A DNA stretch of 64,000 nt from Beroe forskalii (Eukaryota > Ctenophora > Nuda > Beroida > Beroidae): contig WFMF01000093.1 in NCBI GenBank assembly GCA_011033025.1, positions 186,001 to 250,000 on the forward strand. Direction: 5' to 3'. Position 1 is the stretch's first letter. Each line of letters begins with the position of its first letter. The notes under the pieces are model-generated. The model was not told where the DNA came from, made no database searches, and worked only from the letters and a program-made list of their open reading frames with translations. Shown in pieces: positions 12,250-23,839 of the stretch. A program made the translations under genes and the position numbers.

Positions 12250-14150
12250 TTTGTTGGAATTCGATTAGTTAATCATGAGTGATGAGTATAGTATGGTAAT
12301 GATATACCGACACGTTCAAACCAACTTGAGCAGAACAATCTGCTTCTATTCAAAGTAATGGAACAAAGTAGGTATCCCTATGACTCTTCATTCTATCAGT
12401 TAATCTTTTCCAAGAAAGGATGAGAGAACAAGCCTCCATTGTTCTTGTCTTCCGAATTTCTTTTATAAGGTATTATTTCCACAAAGCATGCCATTTTAGA
12501 TAAGATCTCCTCTTCGATATAATAATTCACGGGAAAGAAGACGATATTATTATTTTCTCATTTCAGAATGACGGAGTTTTAGAATCTTGGACGTGCGTAA
12601 TTTCACGATAATGGATCAATTTCAGAATATGATAGCGATATATAAGTGGAAATCAACCACCAAATTTATATTTATAAATCCACTATTACTATGAAGTATG
12701 TAGCCGAATAATTGGGATAACACAACATCCCTGAGGCTAAGTGTCTACAATCATTTCCTGGACCATAGACCATACTCTTTTCCTGAGAACAGTCGGTGTT
12801 TCGACAATTATGTCTTGGACCATAGACCATACTCTCTTCCTGAGAACAGTCGGGGATCATCATCTGTAAGCCATGATTTATAAGTTGGGGTAGTGTTGGG
12901 AGGTGGTGTTTGGCTGCTCTTAGCTGGAATATTATCATGGAATTGCAACAGTTTTTTCTGAAATTCTCAACTCTGGGAATTCTTATCGTTAATAAACCTT
13001 AATTTTGAATATATGTTTGTTATTAAATGTCCAGCATCTGGAGTTGGGTTTGATTGTGAAGGCGTAGTCTTGGAGGCATCTGGTTCTGGGCGTGATATGG
13101 TTGGCATAACCTTGCGAAGAGATTGTCTTGCGTAGATGGGCACGGTTTCTTTGGCAGCGGCCCGTTTTCTGCCTCCCACATAAATAGATATTTGACCAAA
13201 AATAGTAAGCTACACACTAACTAAAAGCTTAGAAGGTGCTGGTGCATGGCATCCGTTAGATAGATATGTGGCAGACCTTTTCAACGTCATCAGCTGCAAG
13301 TGGGCCTCCCACGGCTGTTCCTCCCCAGTGGGCACTCTGTGGTTATCTTTCTGCGAACAAACAAGCATTGTTGTATTATTAGATATCGAATAGCCGATGA
13401 TTCAGAATTCTGAATTTCGGTACCTGTACACATGGTGGTGTGGTAGTCAAGAGTAGCCTGAACTCAACATTAGCACTCACTGTTCTTGCAGAATCAATCT
13501 TTCTCTCTTTCTCATGCTATTTTCCTGTGGCTACATTACTCAATCTCTTAAGGTAAAGGTTAAACTTCATATTTTAAGTTCATTGAATCATTTGAAAGGA
13601 GGTTTCGCGCACTTCTCCGACTAAGTTCAGAGTCACGGGATAGGTATCCCGGGCTCTTATTGGCCGATTAGAGATCCGTAGCTCCCACCCCGGGAATCTG
13701 TCACTCAACACTTGATCAGAACGGAGCAGTGAACTGGAACCGGCCTAGAGCTTTGCCCTTCCTACAAAATGTTGTACTATTTATTAAAAAAGTAAAATTT
13801 AAAAAATACAATGGATATTTCTATCCTCCACAGTTTCTACACAGACTTTTCGAGCATTATGACTTTTTATAAGTCAACCCTTTTCCAAGATAGTATGAGG
13901 AAACTAGCCTTCATTTTTTACCCCCGAACTTTTGACAAATATCCCATTTTAGATAAGATCTCCTCTTCTAATATAATGTTGGTATATTAATGATTCACAT
14001 CTCACGAGAAAGAAAACGGAAGTTATTATTTTTCATTACAGAATGCCGTGGTTTTAGATACGCATTAACGTATAACTAAATAGGATAGCGCTGTAGCAAG
14101 TCTTCTAGGATTCCAATTTTAGTCCACCTAAACAGAAGAGGCAATTAATT
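12250..14150. other. Repeat-derived sequence without a supported gene
   Basis: Contains a short tandem pair at about 12750-12860 (a roughly 75-bp unit containing GACCATAGACCATACTC, twice) and diverged pieces of the 10.4-11.3 kb repeat block. The minus-strand frames at 12672-12938 and 12967-13217 have no recognisable domain. Confidence 0.4.
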
Positions 14151-14175
14151 GGAGTCCGATCGTAAGTCCTTACAG

Positions 14176-14324
14176 AAATCCATGATCGGTCCGGGAAAGG
14201 ACTTCAGATTATATCTGAAGCCCTCCGCGCTTTCTTCGATTCCTCTTACCTGCCCGTGCTCGTTGGGCAACATTTCGTGGTGCCCTTGGAATTTTCACTT
14301 CAAGGTGACTGTCATCGAGAAAGA
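14176..14324 (+). CDS. Candidate single exon, product unknown
   Basis: After an acceptor-like CCTTACAG at 14168-14175 the plus strand is open and reads with protein-like composition through ALRAFFDSSYLPVLVGQHF and VVPLEFSLQ. It then reaches donor-like GTGACT at 14305 or GTGAGA at 14325. The hydrophobic/Gly pattern (L-x-x-FF, then L-x-x-G-x-x-F-x-V-P-L) resembles N-terminal segments of peroxisomal AAA proteins of the PEX1/PEX6 type. That is a weak resemblance from memory, not an assignment. No partner exon was found. It may be an isolated relic inside repeat DNA. Confidence 0.25.
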
Positions 14325-15283
14325 GTGAGACGACGAAAAATACAATTACAATTTATCATTAACTTTCTTTTTGTAATATTACTTTAATACAATACTATCA
14401 TAACTATGGTAAATTTGTATATCTAAAATGTAAATTAATTTACCAACTCGATAGGCTCCATCTATTGATCAAGAAGTGGATGACTATTATTGAATGGGCA
14501 TATGAACTCAATCCTCCAAGTCTTGCGGAGAATAGACGCTTTGATGTGAATCAAATCCGGTTTTCATATAATGTACGAACTTCAAGGTACAACTCCCTGT
14601 AAGTTGTCTGATAAGGCGCCTGTTCCTCAAGTCAGTTTGATGGTGGCTGACTCGACTGTTACATCGACCTCGACATTGGTTTGAGTGCGTCTGCTCCTCC
14701 CAATTATCCATCATTTCGGGCTATTCTTATTTGTTGTCTTCTTACCTTTCTAGGTCAAGCGTCAAATTCTTACTTCATTAAAGTACCCTCAACTTCGTTC
14801 TCTAGACTTCTTGAGTTTAAATTCAGTCCTCTATTTGGTTTTCTACCAATATTACAGCGTTACAAGGGACCCAGATTACCAAATCTATGTACGGTTTTTA
14901 GTTTTCTCCGTGACTTTTCAAGTAAACTCATTTCCAAGAGAGTATCAGAGAACATGCCGTCATTGATCTCTACTTCCGAATTTTCTTTGTAGGACGCAAA
15001 ATATCCCATTTTAGATGAGTTCTCCTATTCGAATATAATTTTGGTATATCAATGATTCACGACTCACGAGAAAGAAAATGAAAGTTATTATTTTCTCTCA
15101 TAATTTCAGGATGTCTTGGTTTTAGATACATGGACATGCGTGACTTTGTGAAAATGAATCAATTTCAGAAATCAGAATACCATAGCGATATACCTAAATA
15201 AGTCGTTATAAACCTCCAACTTTCTATTTGTAATGCTCAGTAGCTCATTTTGCTACATTTTTAGGTGTCAACAAATGGAATTC

Positions 15284-15493
15284 TTATGTATTTCTGGGCC
15301 GTCTCCGGCCTCCGCTGAGAAACTGAACCTCTCTTGCCATAGATTCGTAAGCGATGGTGTTCATATTATTTGGACTGCTCATAATTGTTGGTTCTGTGCC
15401 TAACATTAATGACAGGTTATACAAGGAGCTGAGGATGGTTGACCAGGTTCTCAGCCAGGTGGGGAGAAGAAGATGGTTCGTCTTAGCTGGCAT
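15284..15493 (-). CDS. Candidate terminal exon, left-arm copy (unknown protein)
   Basis: Minus-strand frame ending GGRRRPRNT-stop. Its right-arm counterpart (38368-38577, plus) differs at only a handful of codons over 69 residues. An acceptor-like TTAATGTTAG precedes the segment GTEPTIMSSPNNMNTIAYES, so the true exon may start there rather than at the first Met of the frame. The C-terminal SGGRRRPRNT is basic. No family is recognised. The very high identity compared with surrounding DNA argues for constraint or recent gene conversion. Confidence 0.4.
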   Translation of the reverse strand: MPAKTNHLLLPTWLRTWSTILSSLYNLSLMLGTEPTIMSSPNNMNTIAYESMAREVQFLSGGRRRPRNT

Positions 15494-16498
15494 TAAAGTC
15501 AGATGAGGCTTGGTTCGTCTGAGCTGGCATTAAAGTCAGATGGTGCTTGGCGAGTAGGATATGTCTGTGCCACGGAATGTGTGTTATATCCGCCCGGTTG
15601 CAAGCGAGGCTGCGGGACCTACTTAATCCAGTGTTTTGGAACTCTCTCTCTATCCCTACAGAGAGTTGAGAGGTGCGGTGCGTCTTCTTTCACCAGATGT
15701 AATATTGTTCTTCATAGTCTTCATTAGCAAACATTACCATTTGACTTCCATATTCCATGAAGACCTGGCTGGTCCACGGCGTTTTCATAACGGATCATTT
15801 CTTCATCGTGTCACTTGATGTCACACTGGAGGAATAAGCTAATAAGGTCCGGGGATAAAGACTCTACTGGACATATATTTTATATCTATTGAGCGGACTT
15901 GGTTAATCAGGCACAGTCAAGGGTCTCAGTCTTACTTCTACTCTTCTTCTTTCTTATCCCTTCTTTGCTCTATGAAATATACACCTACCTAAAAACCTAC
16001 AAAATCACCGCTCACATGTGACACTTGGAATTAATATTGATGGCGTCATGCAATCAAGACTGTGTAAACCTTTTGATAAAATTCATAATCAATTAATGGC
16101 AACAGCTGCCAGGTTTTTTTTAATATAAAATAATAAAGAGCATGATTTATTCGCATGATTGGTTGGTTTTTATTCCAATTTCATCATGCATGTTCATCTG
16201 CAGCGTGACCATTTCCGAGTATCGCAAGACGTGGGCGAATGAAGTAAATTATATCACCATAATGCTGTAGTGACAGCACTCAGCAGCTCCTAATTCTTAT
16301 ATGAAATAGTAATAATATTATTTCATTTTATCTAATTACTTAATTATGCGATAAGATAAAAATATTGAAAGTAATCGAATAACTTTACGAAACGGAGTCA
16401 CAATGTTAGTGACCCGAACAATCCAATCCAAGCTCTCCACAGTTACATGACCGACCACGTGACAGTATGGACATTTTAAACTAGTCACGTGATTTCCA

Positions 16499-16640
16499 CC
16501 TGTTCCCAGGCTACCTGAACACGTGACCTAGCCACCTGCACACGTGACCTAGCCACCTGCACACGTGACTTAGCTACCTGCACACGTGACTTAGCTACCT
16601 GCACACGGGACCTAGCTACCTGCACACGTGACCAACACGT
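16499..16640. repeat. 21-bp minisatellite with CACGTG in each unit (left arm)
   Basis: About six tandem units built around CACGTGACCTAGCCACCTGCA with small variations. The CACGTG palindrome is an E-box/G-box core. Because 21 is a multiple of three, the minus strand reads as repeated VQVARSR, which is a by-product of the repeat. Confidence 0.75.
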
Positions 16641-17032
16641 GACCCAATCCCAAACCTCTGTCCCTGTCACGTGACCTTTGCAGATAAGATTTTTCATAAG
16701 CATCCAATTATCAAGTGTCAACGTATTAGGGTGTAACGTTCCGCTGAATTGTCTTGATTAGGTCGCGTTGTAAATGGTACACGTTAATATCCTCCATTTC
16801 TTTCATCTATTCATTTAAGTCCTCCGGTGTTTCCTCAGTTCACGGAGTTGTCGTAGTTCCCCGAGGCAAGCTCCAAACCACGTTTATCTGACCGAATTTG
16901 TGTTGCTGTACGTGATATAGTGTGTTCGCCCTTTGACCATTCTTCTTTGCCAATACAAATGGTTCGTCTGTTAGTATAACATTGGTTTATTAGGTTGAGA
17001 AATTAATGATTCTATCCGGAATTTCAATTCTT

Positions 17033-17057
17033 TTATATATATATATATATATATATT
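17033..17057. repeat. (TA)n microsatellite
   Basis: Uninterrupted TA dinucleotides, absent from the matching place in the right arm. Confidence 0.85.
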
Positions 17058-17064
17058 ACTTGCA

Positions 17065-17318
17065 TCAAAAAATGTTGATCAACATTGTTTGTGCAGCAGT
17101 GTTTAGGTTACGTTGGATTAGGTCCACCTCTTCATTTAACGTTGTGACCATCTTGTCAGTTCGGTCCTGGAAGGTGTCGAACTCCAAGAGGTTCTTGACT
17201 CTAGTCATCACAGATTTTAACACCACTACTGCTGGGAAACTCTCTGGGAACAGGGAGTGGTGAAGCACAAATCTTCTTGGGTTGTTGTATTTCTTTATAC
17301 TGACCCTAATGAGTGTTA
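17065..17318 (-). CDS. Candidate coding exon, left-arm copy (helical, unknown)
   Basis: The minus strand reads PRRF-LHHSLFPESFPAVVV, then LKSVMTRVKNLLEF, DTFQDRTDKMVTT and NEEVDLIQRNLNTAAQ. It is amphipathic-helix-like, with regular Leu/Val spacing and many charged residues. The right-arm copy at about 36842-37105 is the same protein with scattered substitutions. Its length differences are a single extra Val and a three-residue insertion before the shared FNEEVDL/LNEEVDL segment, all in multiples of three bases. That is the signature of protein-level constraint. Function is unknown and no domain is recognised. Confidence 0.45.
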
Positions 17319-18588
17319 AATTTCCACTACTTCAAAAGGATGCTTGATTTATTCTCGAATTAGATCAAAAAATCCTCAATCTTGTGGCTACCATCTTTCC
17401 ATTTATCTTGCAGTTCATGATAGCACATGGAATTCTTAAAATGGGATGTTATGTTTGAAACTATTGACCTCTGTTTGAAATAGTTCGCTTAGGGACACAT
17501 ACATCAGGTGACTCATCCATTCTCACTTGATGAAATCATCTTTTATTACATGCATTTTCTTGTTAAGTTCTTATCACAATATAGACAGAATTTAAATTTA
17601 TAATTCTGTTTAATATTTTTCTCTTCACGGACAAATTACCAACTGAGAGAGCGTCCTGTGCACTGTCTGCAGTGACCATGGTTGAACCTCGTCGAGATAA
17701 CTTTGACCCATCCCCATGCTTGACACTGTTGGGAGAAGAGCTGGTACTAAACAGAACTCTTGATCACTTTACTCCGACTCAGACAAAGAGTTGTAGTTTT
17801 AAAGTATGAAAAACGGCCGAGATCCTTTGTTTCCATTCCCCAGATTACAAATCTGATGTAAATGATAATATTATGTTTATTCGCGTATTAAGCTCTTCCT
17901 TTTCTTATCATTAAAGCAGTAGCAATAGTATTCACTTGCTTCTTGAAAGTGGAGAGTAGATGTTGACGACTTGCGATGGTAGTGATCTGTCTGCTCTCAT
18001 GCAGTGAAACATTTCACGAATTTTTGAGCAGTGAATTCTCGAAATGAATTTCTTCATCAAAAAACTATTCTTTGTGATTACTGAATTAATTATAAATTTA
18101 TTGAAATTAACGTCTCCAATTGCTGTGGAATCTCCCGTTTATAATATTAAAGTATAGATTCCATTTAGAATCTAATTTATGATAATTTTCTATATATCCA
18201 CATAAATGTAAGATGATATCCTTCTCGCTGGAATTCTCTTCCATGTTTTTAGGTGATGACAGATGAGGTTGTCAATGTTGTTGCCAATTAAGTCACGGCG
18301 AAGAGAAGAAATAGGTATGAGAGAATTAACTCCTCCGGGAAAGGTACAGGAGCAGAAGTTCCCGGTTGAGGCGGTTGCGGGACGGAGTCAAGGTCCAACT
18401 CTACGAAGCTGGAAGGAGATGAGGTGGTAGGAGAGAAGGCAGATGACCTCAGGAGATGATGTGGAAGGGGAGGAGAGAGGGCAGATGACCTCAGGAGGAG
18501 GTGGGGGAGGTAGGATCCGGGCTGCTGCAGCGCCCGTGGGGGCAATGGGAGCCATCAGTTTGCATCTGACGGGCAAGGCTTCGGGCCC

Positions 18589-18830
18589 TTAGGTGATGAA
18601 GTTGCTCAATGTTGTTGCCCGATGACTCATTTCCCTGAACACTTGGAGTGCGTCGTTGATGAGCCTTGCATCATTAAAGAACTCCGTGATGAGTTCCCGT
18701 GTGATCACAAAAGTCCCTTCAGGGACAGTCCCGTCGATCCGGGAGATAATAGATGAGAAGTCCGGCAGGGTGGGGCAGGAGGAGGTAGGGGAGGTGGAGA
18801 GCTTGGTGGCGGAGTCCGTGCCTTCACCAC
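18589..18830 (-). CDS. Candidate coding exon, left-arm copy (PDFSS...SNFIT)
   Basis: After a Pro/Ser/Thr-rich lead-in, the minus strand reads CPTLPDFSSIISRIDGTVPE, GTFVITRELITEFFNDARLI and NDALQVFREMSHRATTLSNF, ending at a stop at 18589-18591. The right arm repeats this peptide almost unchanged (35776-35932). There, a short insertion upstream shifts the lead-in into another, still open, Pro-rich frame. The segment resembles a small helical domain at the C-terminus of a proline-rich protein. No family is recognised. Confidence 0.45.
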
Positions 18831-19839
18831 CAAAGTAGCTGGAGGAGGTGGGGGAGGAGATGAGGTGGTAGGGGAGGAGAGAAGGCAGATGACCTCAGGA
18901 GGAGGTGGGGGAGGTAGGACCCGGGCTGCTGCAGCGCCCAGGGGCCAGGGGAGCCATCAGTTTCAATCTGACGGGCAAGGTATCGGGCCCTTAGGGAGTA
19001 AAGGCTGCCTCAAATAGGTAGGCTTCAGCCTCAAGCTTCTTCAAAATTAAAAAAAAAAACACATTTTCAGGGAAATGGAAGCTTGGAAACTTTGTAAAAT
19101 CTTTTTATGCTCGATTCTGTAATCAAAGATCAATGCCAGAAATGATGTAAATAAATTAATGCCAAACCTCCAAACCGTAAAATAGAGGTTTCAATGATCA
19201 TCCTTTCCTTCTGTCCAGTTTTTGAAAAGGATGATAGAGTTTTTACGTACTATATCTTTTGTATCTATTGATTATTCGCTATCCAACGCTGCATTAAAGC
19301 CAGCTTGGAGTCTTGCACAATTGATTTTACTGTCTTAGGTACTGAAGTGTCCAGCAGGGTGTGTTGATATTTCAGAGTAATTCATAACACTGATATTGGG
19401 ACTCCTGCTGTATTCAATATAATGCAGCCTTGCTTTGTCTTGCTTCTAATATCTTCTCTAGACGAGCCTCTCATAGGCTGTGAGGTCTTGTTTCTTCCCA
19501 ATCTTATGCAGGGTTTGCAAATTGTATTAACTCCTGTGCGAATAAAATCTGCTCCGTTCGTATCCTTCTTTCTAATCTAATCTCCTTGATATCAATGCTC
19601 TACCATTCAAACCACGCTGCAAGGTTTCCTAACATTACTAATTACAATTACTTACATTCTTTTCTAGGTCATCAAATCTGTGTAACACTGATCCCAGCCC
19701 GTGTGATCACCAAATCAATGTGTTCAATAGAAGCGATGAGTAGGTTTCTTCGGAAATTGACAAGTCCACAAGTTCTATAATTCATCCCACGCTGGATGGC
19801 TTTTTTATAGTTACCTCATCTAGGTTTTCTTTTTTAATA

Positions 19840-20046
19840 TTAGGATACCATTTCCACAATAAAATCAAGGAACTTGCCCCCATAGTTACATAGTTCTCTC
19901 CAAGATGCAGATCGATAAGAATTAGCATTTCCAAACAGAAACAGACAATTCGCTAAATAGAATTGATAGAAATAAGATAAGACATCCATAAAGAAAAGGA
20001 AAAGAAACGATGGAAAAACATGGCTGAATTCAATGAAAAAATTCAT
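19840..20046 (-). CDS. Weak exon-like frame, left-arm copy
   Basis: This minus-strand frame ends NYGGKFLDFIVEMVS-stop, and its right-arm counterpart (34469-34681) has the same ending. Upstream the two copies diverge with frameshifts (Phe-rich, low complexity), so only the last 15 or so residues look conserved. It may be chance conservation within the duplication. Confidence 0.25.
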   Translation of the reverse strand: MNFFIEFSHVFPSFLFLFFMDVLSYFYQFYLANCLFLFGNANSYRSASWRELCNYGGKFLDFIVEMVS

Positions 20047-20465
20047 AAAAAGAACTCAAACAAAAAAGAAAAAAAGAACGAAAAGATTTACGAGTTATGA
20101 TGAAAAATGATTTAAAACACGTTAAGATTCAAACTAAGATTCAATGAATGTAGGGAAGTTCATGTTTTCAGGAAGCTATTTGAATCGTTCCTGGAATCCT
20201 GGATCATCAGCTTGTAATACTGTGATCCTATGTTCATCAAAATCTTCTTTCTTGTGTCTATTTTAGGATTTCTCTTTGAATATGAAGATACCATTTCCAT
20301 GATGCACCCCCTTGGCTGGTGCACCCCCCTTGGCCGCTCAGTCCAAACCTAATAGTGGTTAGCCGAGAAAATTAATTTTCAATTAACTGTATTAACTATA
20401 GTAAGCCACTCACATTCACAGTATCGTGGAGCTGATGAAGTGAAAGTTGTGGCAAGACTAGTCAA

Positions 20466-22240
20466 ATGTATTATGAAGTATGGAACTTTAGTGAGCGAGA
20501 TGTATTGTTATTCACTGACTCTTTCACTGTATCTCACTAGCTTGGTAGTTCTACTGTAAGTCTACTTTTATAGTAGGCATTATGCATTATGCACCTTCCT
20601 GGATCTGTGTTCCAAGATATAAACCTTGATATATACTATAGCTACCACTGGGATATAAAGGTAGGTATCTATATTCTATATTTGATAGTACTCAAGACTT
20701 TCGAAGGAATAATCAGACTTTCAGTATTTTGTAGACTTAGATAGAGGCGGATATTTAGGTGAGTAAATAAAGGATAAGATAAGTACTATCTATAAAATAC
20801 AATATAATAAAATCTCCAAACAAAATCTTATCTAGTTAAAATATAAAATATCTGGGAATGAGTCCCCAGAGAATAGGTCTCCGTTTTCCTGAAAATCAGG
20901 TCGTTCCCTAAATACGACAACTGATCTTCTGATCTAAAAAGTCTGCCGCCTCGACTATGTACTGATTAGATACGGTCTATTTCCTTACTTCTTAATAGTT
21001 TTAAACACCTGTCAATAGGATAGGAATTTCTTTCCGGGCTGTTGCGCCTTCCCCTTTTGTTCACCTATTACTCCTGATTGACCTTATTACCTACCCGGCT
21101 GCCCTTCCTACCTATCACAAAAGGCTTATTAAACTCTATCGTAACTTCTATAGTATCCCCAATTATAAAATATCGCGCTCTTCTCCTTTACTTCACGATA
21201 GAGGAAATAACTTGGGAATAAAATAAATACTTCTTTACGGACTAAGGGTAGAATACCCTACATATACCTTGTTGGCTTATCACATCTTCGAGTTCGTTAT
21301 GAGGAGGGGGTGACGTATTTGCACACTTCCACCTAGGAGCCTCCCCTTCTCGATCTTATGTCTTAGAACTTCTTATCTTTAAAAATGCAATAACAAATAA
21401 AGGAACAATTTAAATTACATTTTCTTGTCTTGGTTGAACAAATCAAGCTTTGTTATGTCACTCATTTCTTATGTTCTTTACCCTCACCGTTATATTGTTT
21501 CAATGGAGGTAACCTCTGTAATTTTGTGAATTCTATTCTATAATCTATTATAGACCTACATTCGTGAATTAATGGAGACATGAATCACTGTAACGATCCT
21601 CTATCTTGTCTTGCCTTTTCTCTCAGGCTGGATATCTTCGAGGCCCCAATATAGTGAAGAGCATGAAATTGGTGGTCCCTTCATGCGTTCAGGATTCTGA
21701 CCATTCGGAGGTGTACGGGGACTTTATGGAATTTTATCAAGAAGTTATACGATCATACACTTATAGAAGAACTTAATCTTAAAAACAAACACTTAAATCC
21801 TATGCACCTTCTTCATGACACTCATCGTCATTGTAAAGTGTAAACCAATGAGTGGATGATGTGAGTGAACAGGTGATAGCTGCAAGAGATCGCCAAATAG
21901 TATGATGCTTTGCAGGTTTGGCATTAGCTGCCCTTTGCTGTATTTGGGCATTAGCTACCTTTCTGCTGTTTCGGGTGTGGGTAACATCTTGTACAACTTC
22001 ACTATGTGGTGGTTTCTTTTCAAATTAGGTGGAAATAACGGTATTAATTTGCTTTAGTGGAGAAATTCTCACAACCACTGCCATTATGTCTAGGGAGTTA
22101 TATGACATCAGTTTGTCATGGTGCTCCATGACCAATGTCTTTCTTTGCAGTCTTTGGCAATATTCTTACGACGCCACGCATATTGAATTAATCAATTCAT
22201 TAATCTGAACTGATTATCTTATTGAAACAGAACATATTAT
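20466..22240. other. Spacer sequence of the inverted duplication, no gene seen
   Basis: AT-rich, with only short frames, no tandem array and no splice-supported coding sequence. Confidence 0.45.
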
Positions 22241-22241
22241 A

Positions 22242-22315
22242 TAGTAGGCGGCTTTAATACATAGACCTAAGCGAAGCTTAAGTTCTGTCGACTATGATAC
22301 TATTAAAGGACTACT
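22242..22315. repeat. Simple hairpin, site F, with GCGAAGC apex
   Basis: Imperfect outer arms (22242-22264 and 22292-22315, sharing AGTAG, CTTTAATA and CATAG blocks) enclose a small hairpin CTAAGC-GAA-GCTTAAG centred on 22273. It lacks the GA brackets seen at the other sites. Confidence 0.5.
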
Positions 22316-22433
22316 GTAGGAATCTGTATTCGGCACGCAGCTATAAGTGCCTCTGACTTCCTCCAGACAAATTGACGACCAGGGTCTATCAAGTAGGCAT
22401 GTGCATCGTGCTTGCTACCCCAGGGCAGTCAAC

Positions 22434-22572
22434 TACGCAGACGCCTGTCAGACTCAACCCAGAAGAGGACAAGTCCGCCTATCAGACTTAACCCAGAAGA
22501 GGACAAGTCCGCCTATCAGACTCAACCCAGAAGAGGACAAGTCCGCCTGTCAGACTTAACCCAGAAGAGGAC
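22434..22572. repeat. 34-bp minisatellite, four units
   Basis: Unit built around AACCCAGAAGAGGACAAG plus TCCGCCTATCAGACT. The same sequence occurs once, unexpanded, in the related segment at about 23450-23490, inside a minus-strand exon-like frame. The array therefore arose by expansion of one piece of a duplicated segment. Confidence 0.75.
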
Positions 22573-23439
22573 CCGGGTCCTCGAGACATCTCAGTTAAAC
22601 CCACGATGGTTCCTTCATAGAGCAAATCCCTCAGCTCCAGCATCTTAATGATTTAATGTGGTTGGTGTGGCTCTCATCCTGGATTCTTGGAACTTGAGGT
22701 GCTCACCGAGGAAACGGCGGGGCTGACAATTATGCCGTTTGAGGGATTTGTTTACCTTCAGCAATATAAGAAATACTCATTTTATTTTATCTAGAGTAGG
22801 ACTTAGATTATTGCCTCTGCTGTCGACTTTTTGTTAAATATGGAAACTGAAAGTCCCGCCATTGATCGCTCATGGAAGGTCTGTCAGCTGTCTTTATTCT
22901 TTAGGTGTTTTCATCTGCTTTGTACTGTGACGAAGCTCCAAATCATGTCCCAATCTCCCATAATCTGCCTGACCTACTTCTCAATCTGCCATCTCTTGAC
23001 GAAATCTATTTATTCGTTGAAGATTTCAGTACTATGTTCTTTGATATAAATTGAAGCCAATGCTCAGTTAAATTGTTTATAAGTTTATATTCATCATTAT
23101 CACTTATTATTTATCACTTAATCTAAATTACATTAGTCAATACAAGTCATAAACGTAATCAATTGATGCATGGAACGTTGACCACGTGTTCGTGTTGTGT
23201 GACACAATTGATTCTGTTATGCGACTATGTGCGTCTATGAGGTGTTCCTCTAGCTCTTGTCATGATCAAGGCTGGTGGCACACTAACATGGTTATTCAGT
23301 GCTTCAGCATTGTTATGTAATTGACATGTGAGATTTGAAGTGTCTAACAGTGGCATGTCCTTATACCCTTGCATCAAACTACTCGAAAACCAGTGTCGAT
23401 CAAGTAGGTATGTGCATCATGCTTACTACCCCAGGGCAG

Positions 23440-23814
23440 TCACCTAAGCAGAAACTTGTCAGACTGGTAACCCAGGACAAAACAAGTCTCACTTTCAGTA
23501 AAACCCACGAGGGAGCCTTCATAAAGCAGCTCCCTAAAGTCCTGAATCAATCTGGGCTGCCCCCAAGTATCTCTGAGCAGTGTCTGTAGACGTCTTACGT
23601 ATTTCAGCCCACAAATCCCTTGACCCACAGCAAGGGTGGATAGTGCAATGGACTCCCGTTGTCTCTCATGGCACGTATTCATAGTATTACTAAGAGTTGA
23701 CAGACCAAAACCTAGCCGGCCCTGGACCCCCTCCAGGAGAGAGCTCAGGGATATCATCCAACATCTTTCCCCCTTACCACTGAGACCGCTCCCCGCGGGC
23801 AACATAAATCTCAA
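23440..23814 (-). CDS. Candidate coding exon of 124 codons, unknown protein
   Basis: The minus strand is open for 124 codons with good protein-like composition. Recognisable stretches are MISLSSLLEGVQGRLGFGLS, TLSNTMNTCHERQRESIALS, GLKYVRRLQTLLRDTWGQPR and FRELLYEGSLVGFTES. An acceptor-like CTCAG followed by TGG lies near the N-terminal side (about 23772), so the first residues may be intronic. A diverged copy at 22380-22640 preserves the equivalent of L-RDLLYEGTIVGLTE before degenerating into the 34-bp array. No family is recognised. The plus-strand frames here are shadows. Confidence 0.4.
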   Translation of the reverse strand: MRFMLPAGSGLSGKGERCWMISLSSLLEGVQGRLGFGLSTLSNTMNTCHERQRESIALSTLAVGQGICGLKYVRRLQTLLRDTWGQPRLIQDFRELLYEGSLVGFTESETCFVLGYQSDKFLLR

Positions 23815-23839
23815 ATTTGAGAAATCCAGTATTCAATAA

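Larger units (their letters stand above)
14889..20465. repeat. Left arm of a long inverted duplication
   Basis: Read as reverse complement, this segment matches 33474-38972 in order over about 5.5 kb. Landmarks that pair include the exon-like frames at 15284/38577, 17065/37105, 18589/35930 and 19840/34681, the CACGTG minisatellite 16499/37640, and the GATCATCAGCTTGTAATAC-like text 20207/33580. Identity varies from very high (around the 15.3-kb frame) to moderate in intergenic parts. The boundary at 14889 is where the right arm is cut by another element. The boundary near 20465 is where similarity fades. Confidence 0.85.

Noticed and set aside
13600..13760. Structured RNA gene suggested by GC-rich GGTATCCCGGGCTC text
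   Set aside because: Could not fold it into a tRNA, snRNA or rRNA piece and found no internal promoter boxes.
16485..16721. VQVARSR-repeat protein
   Set aside because: Generated by the 21-bp CACGTG minisatellite. The right-arm copy does not keep the frame.
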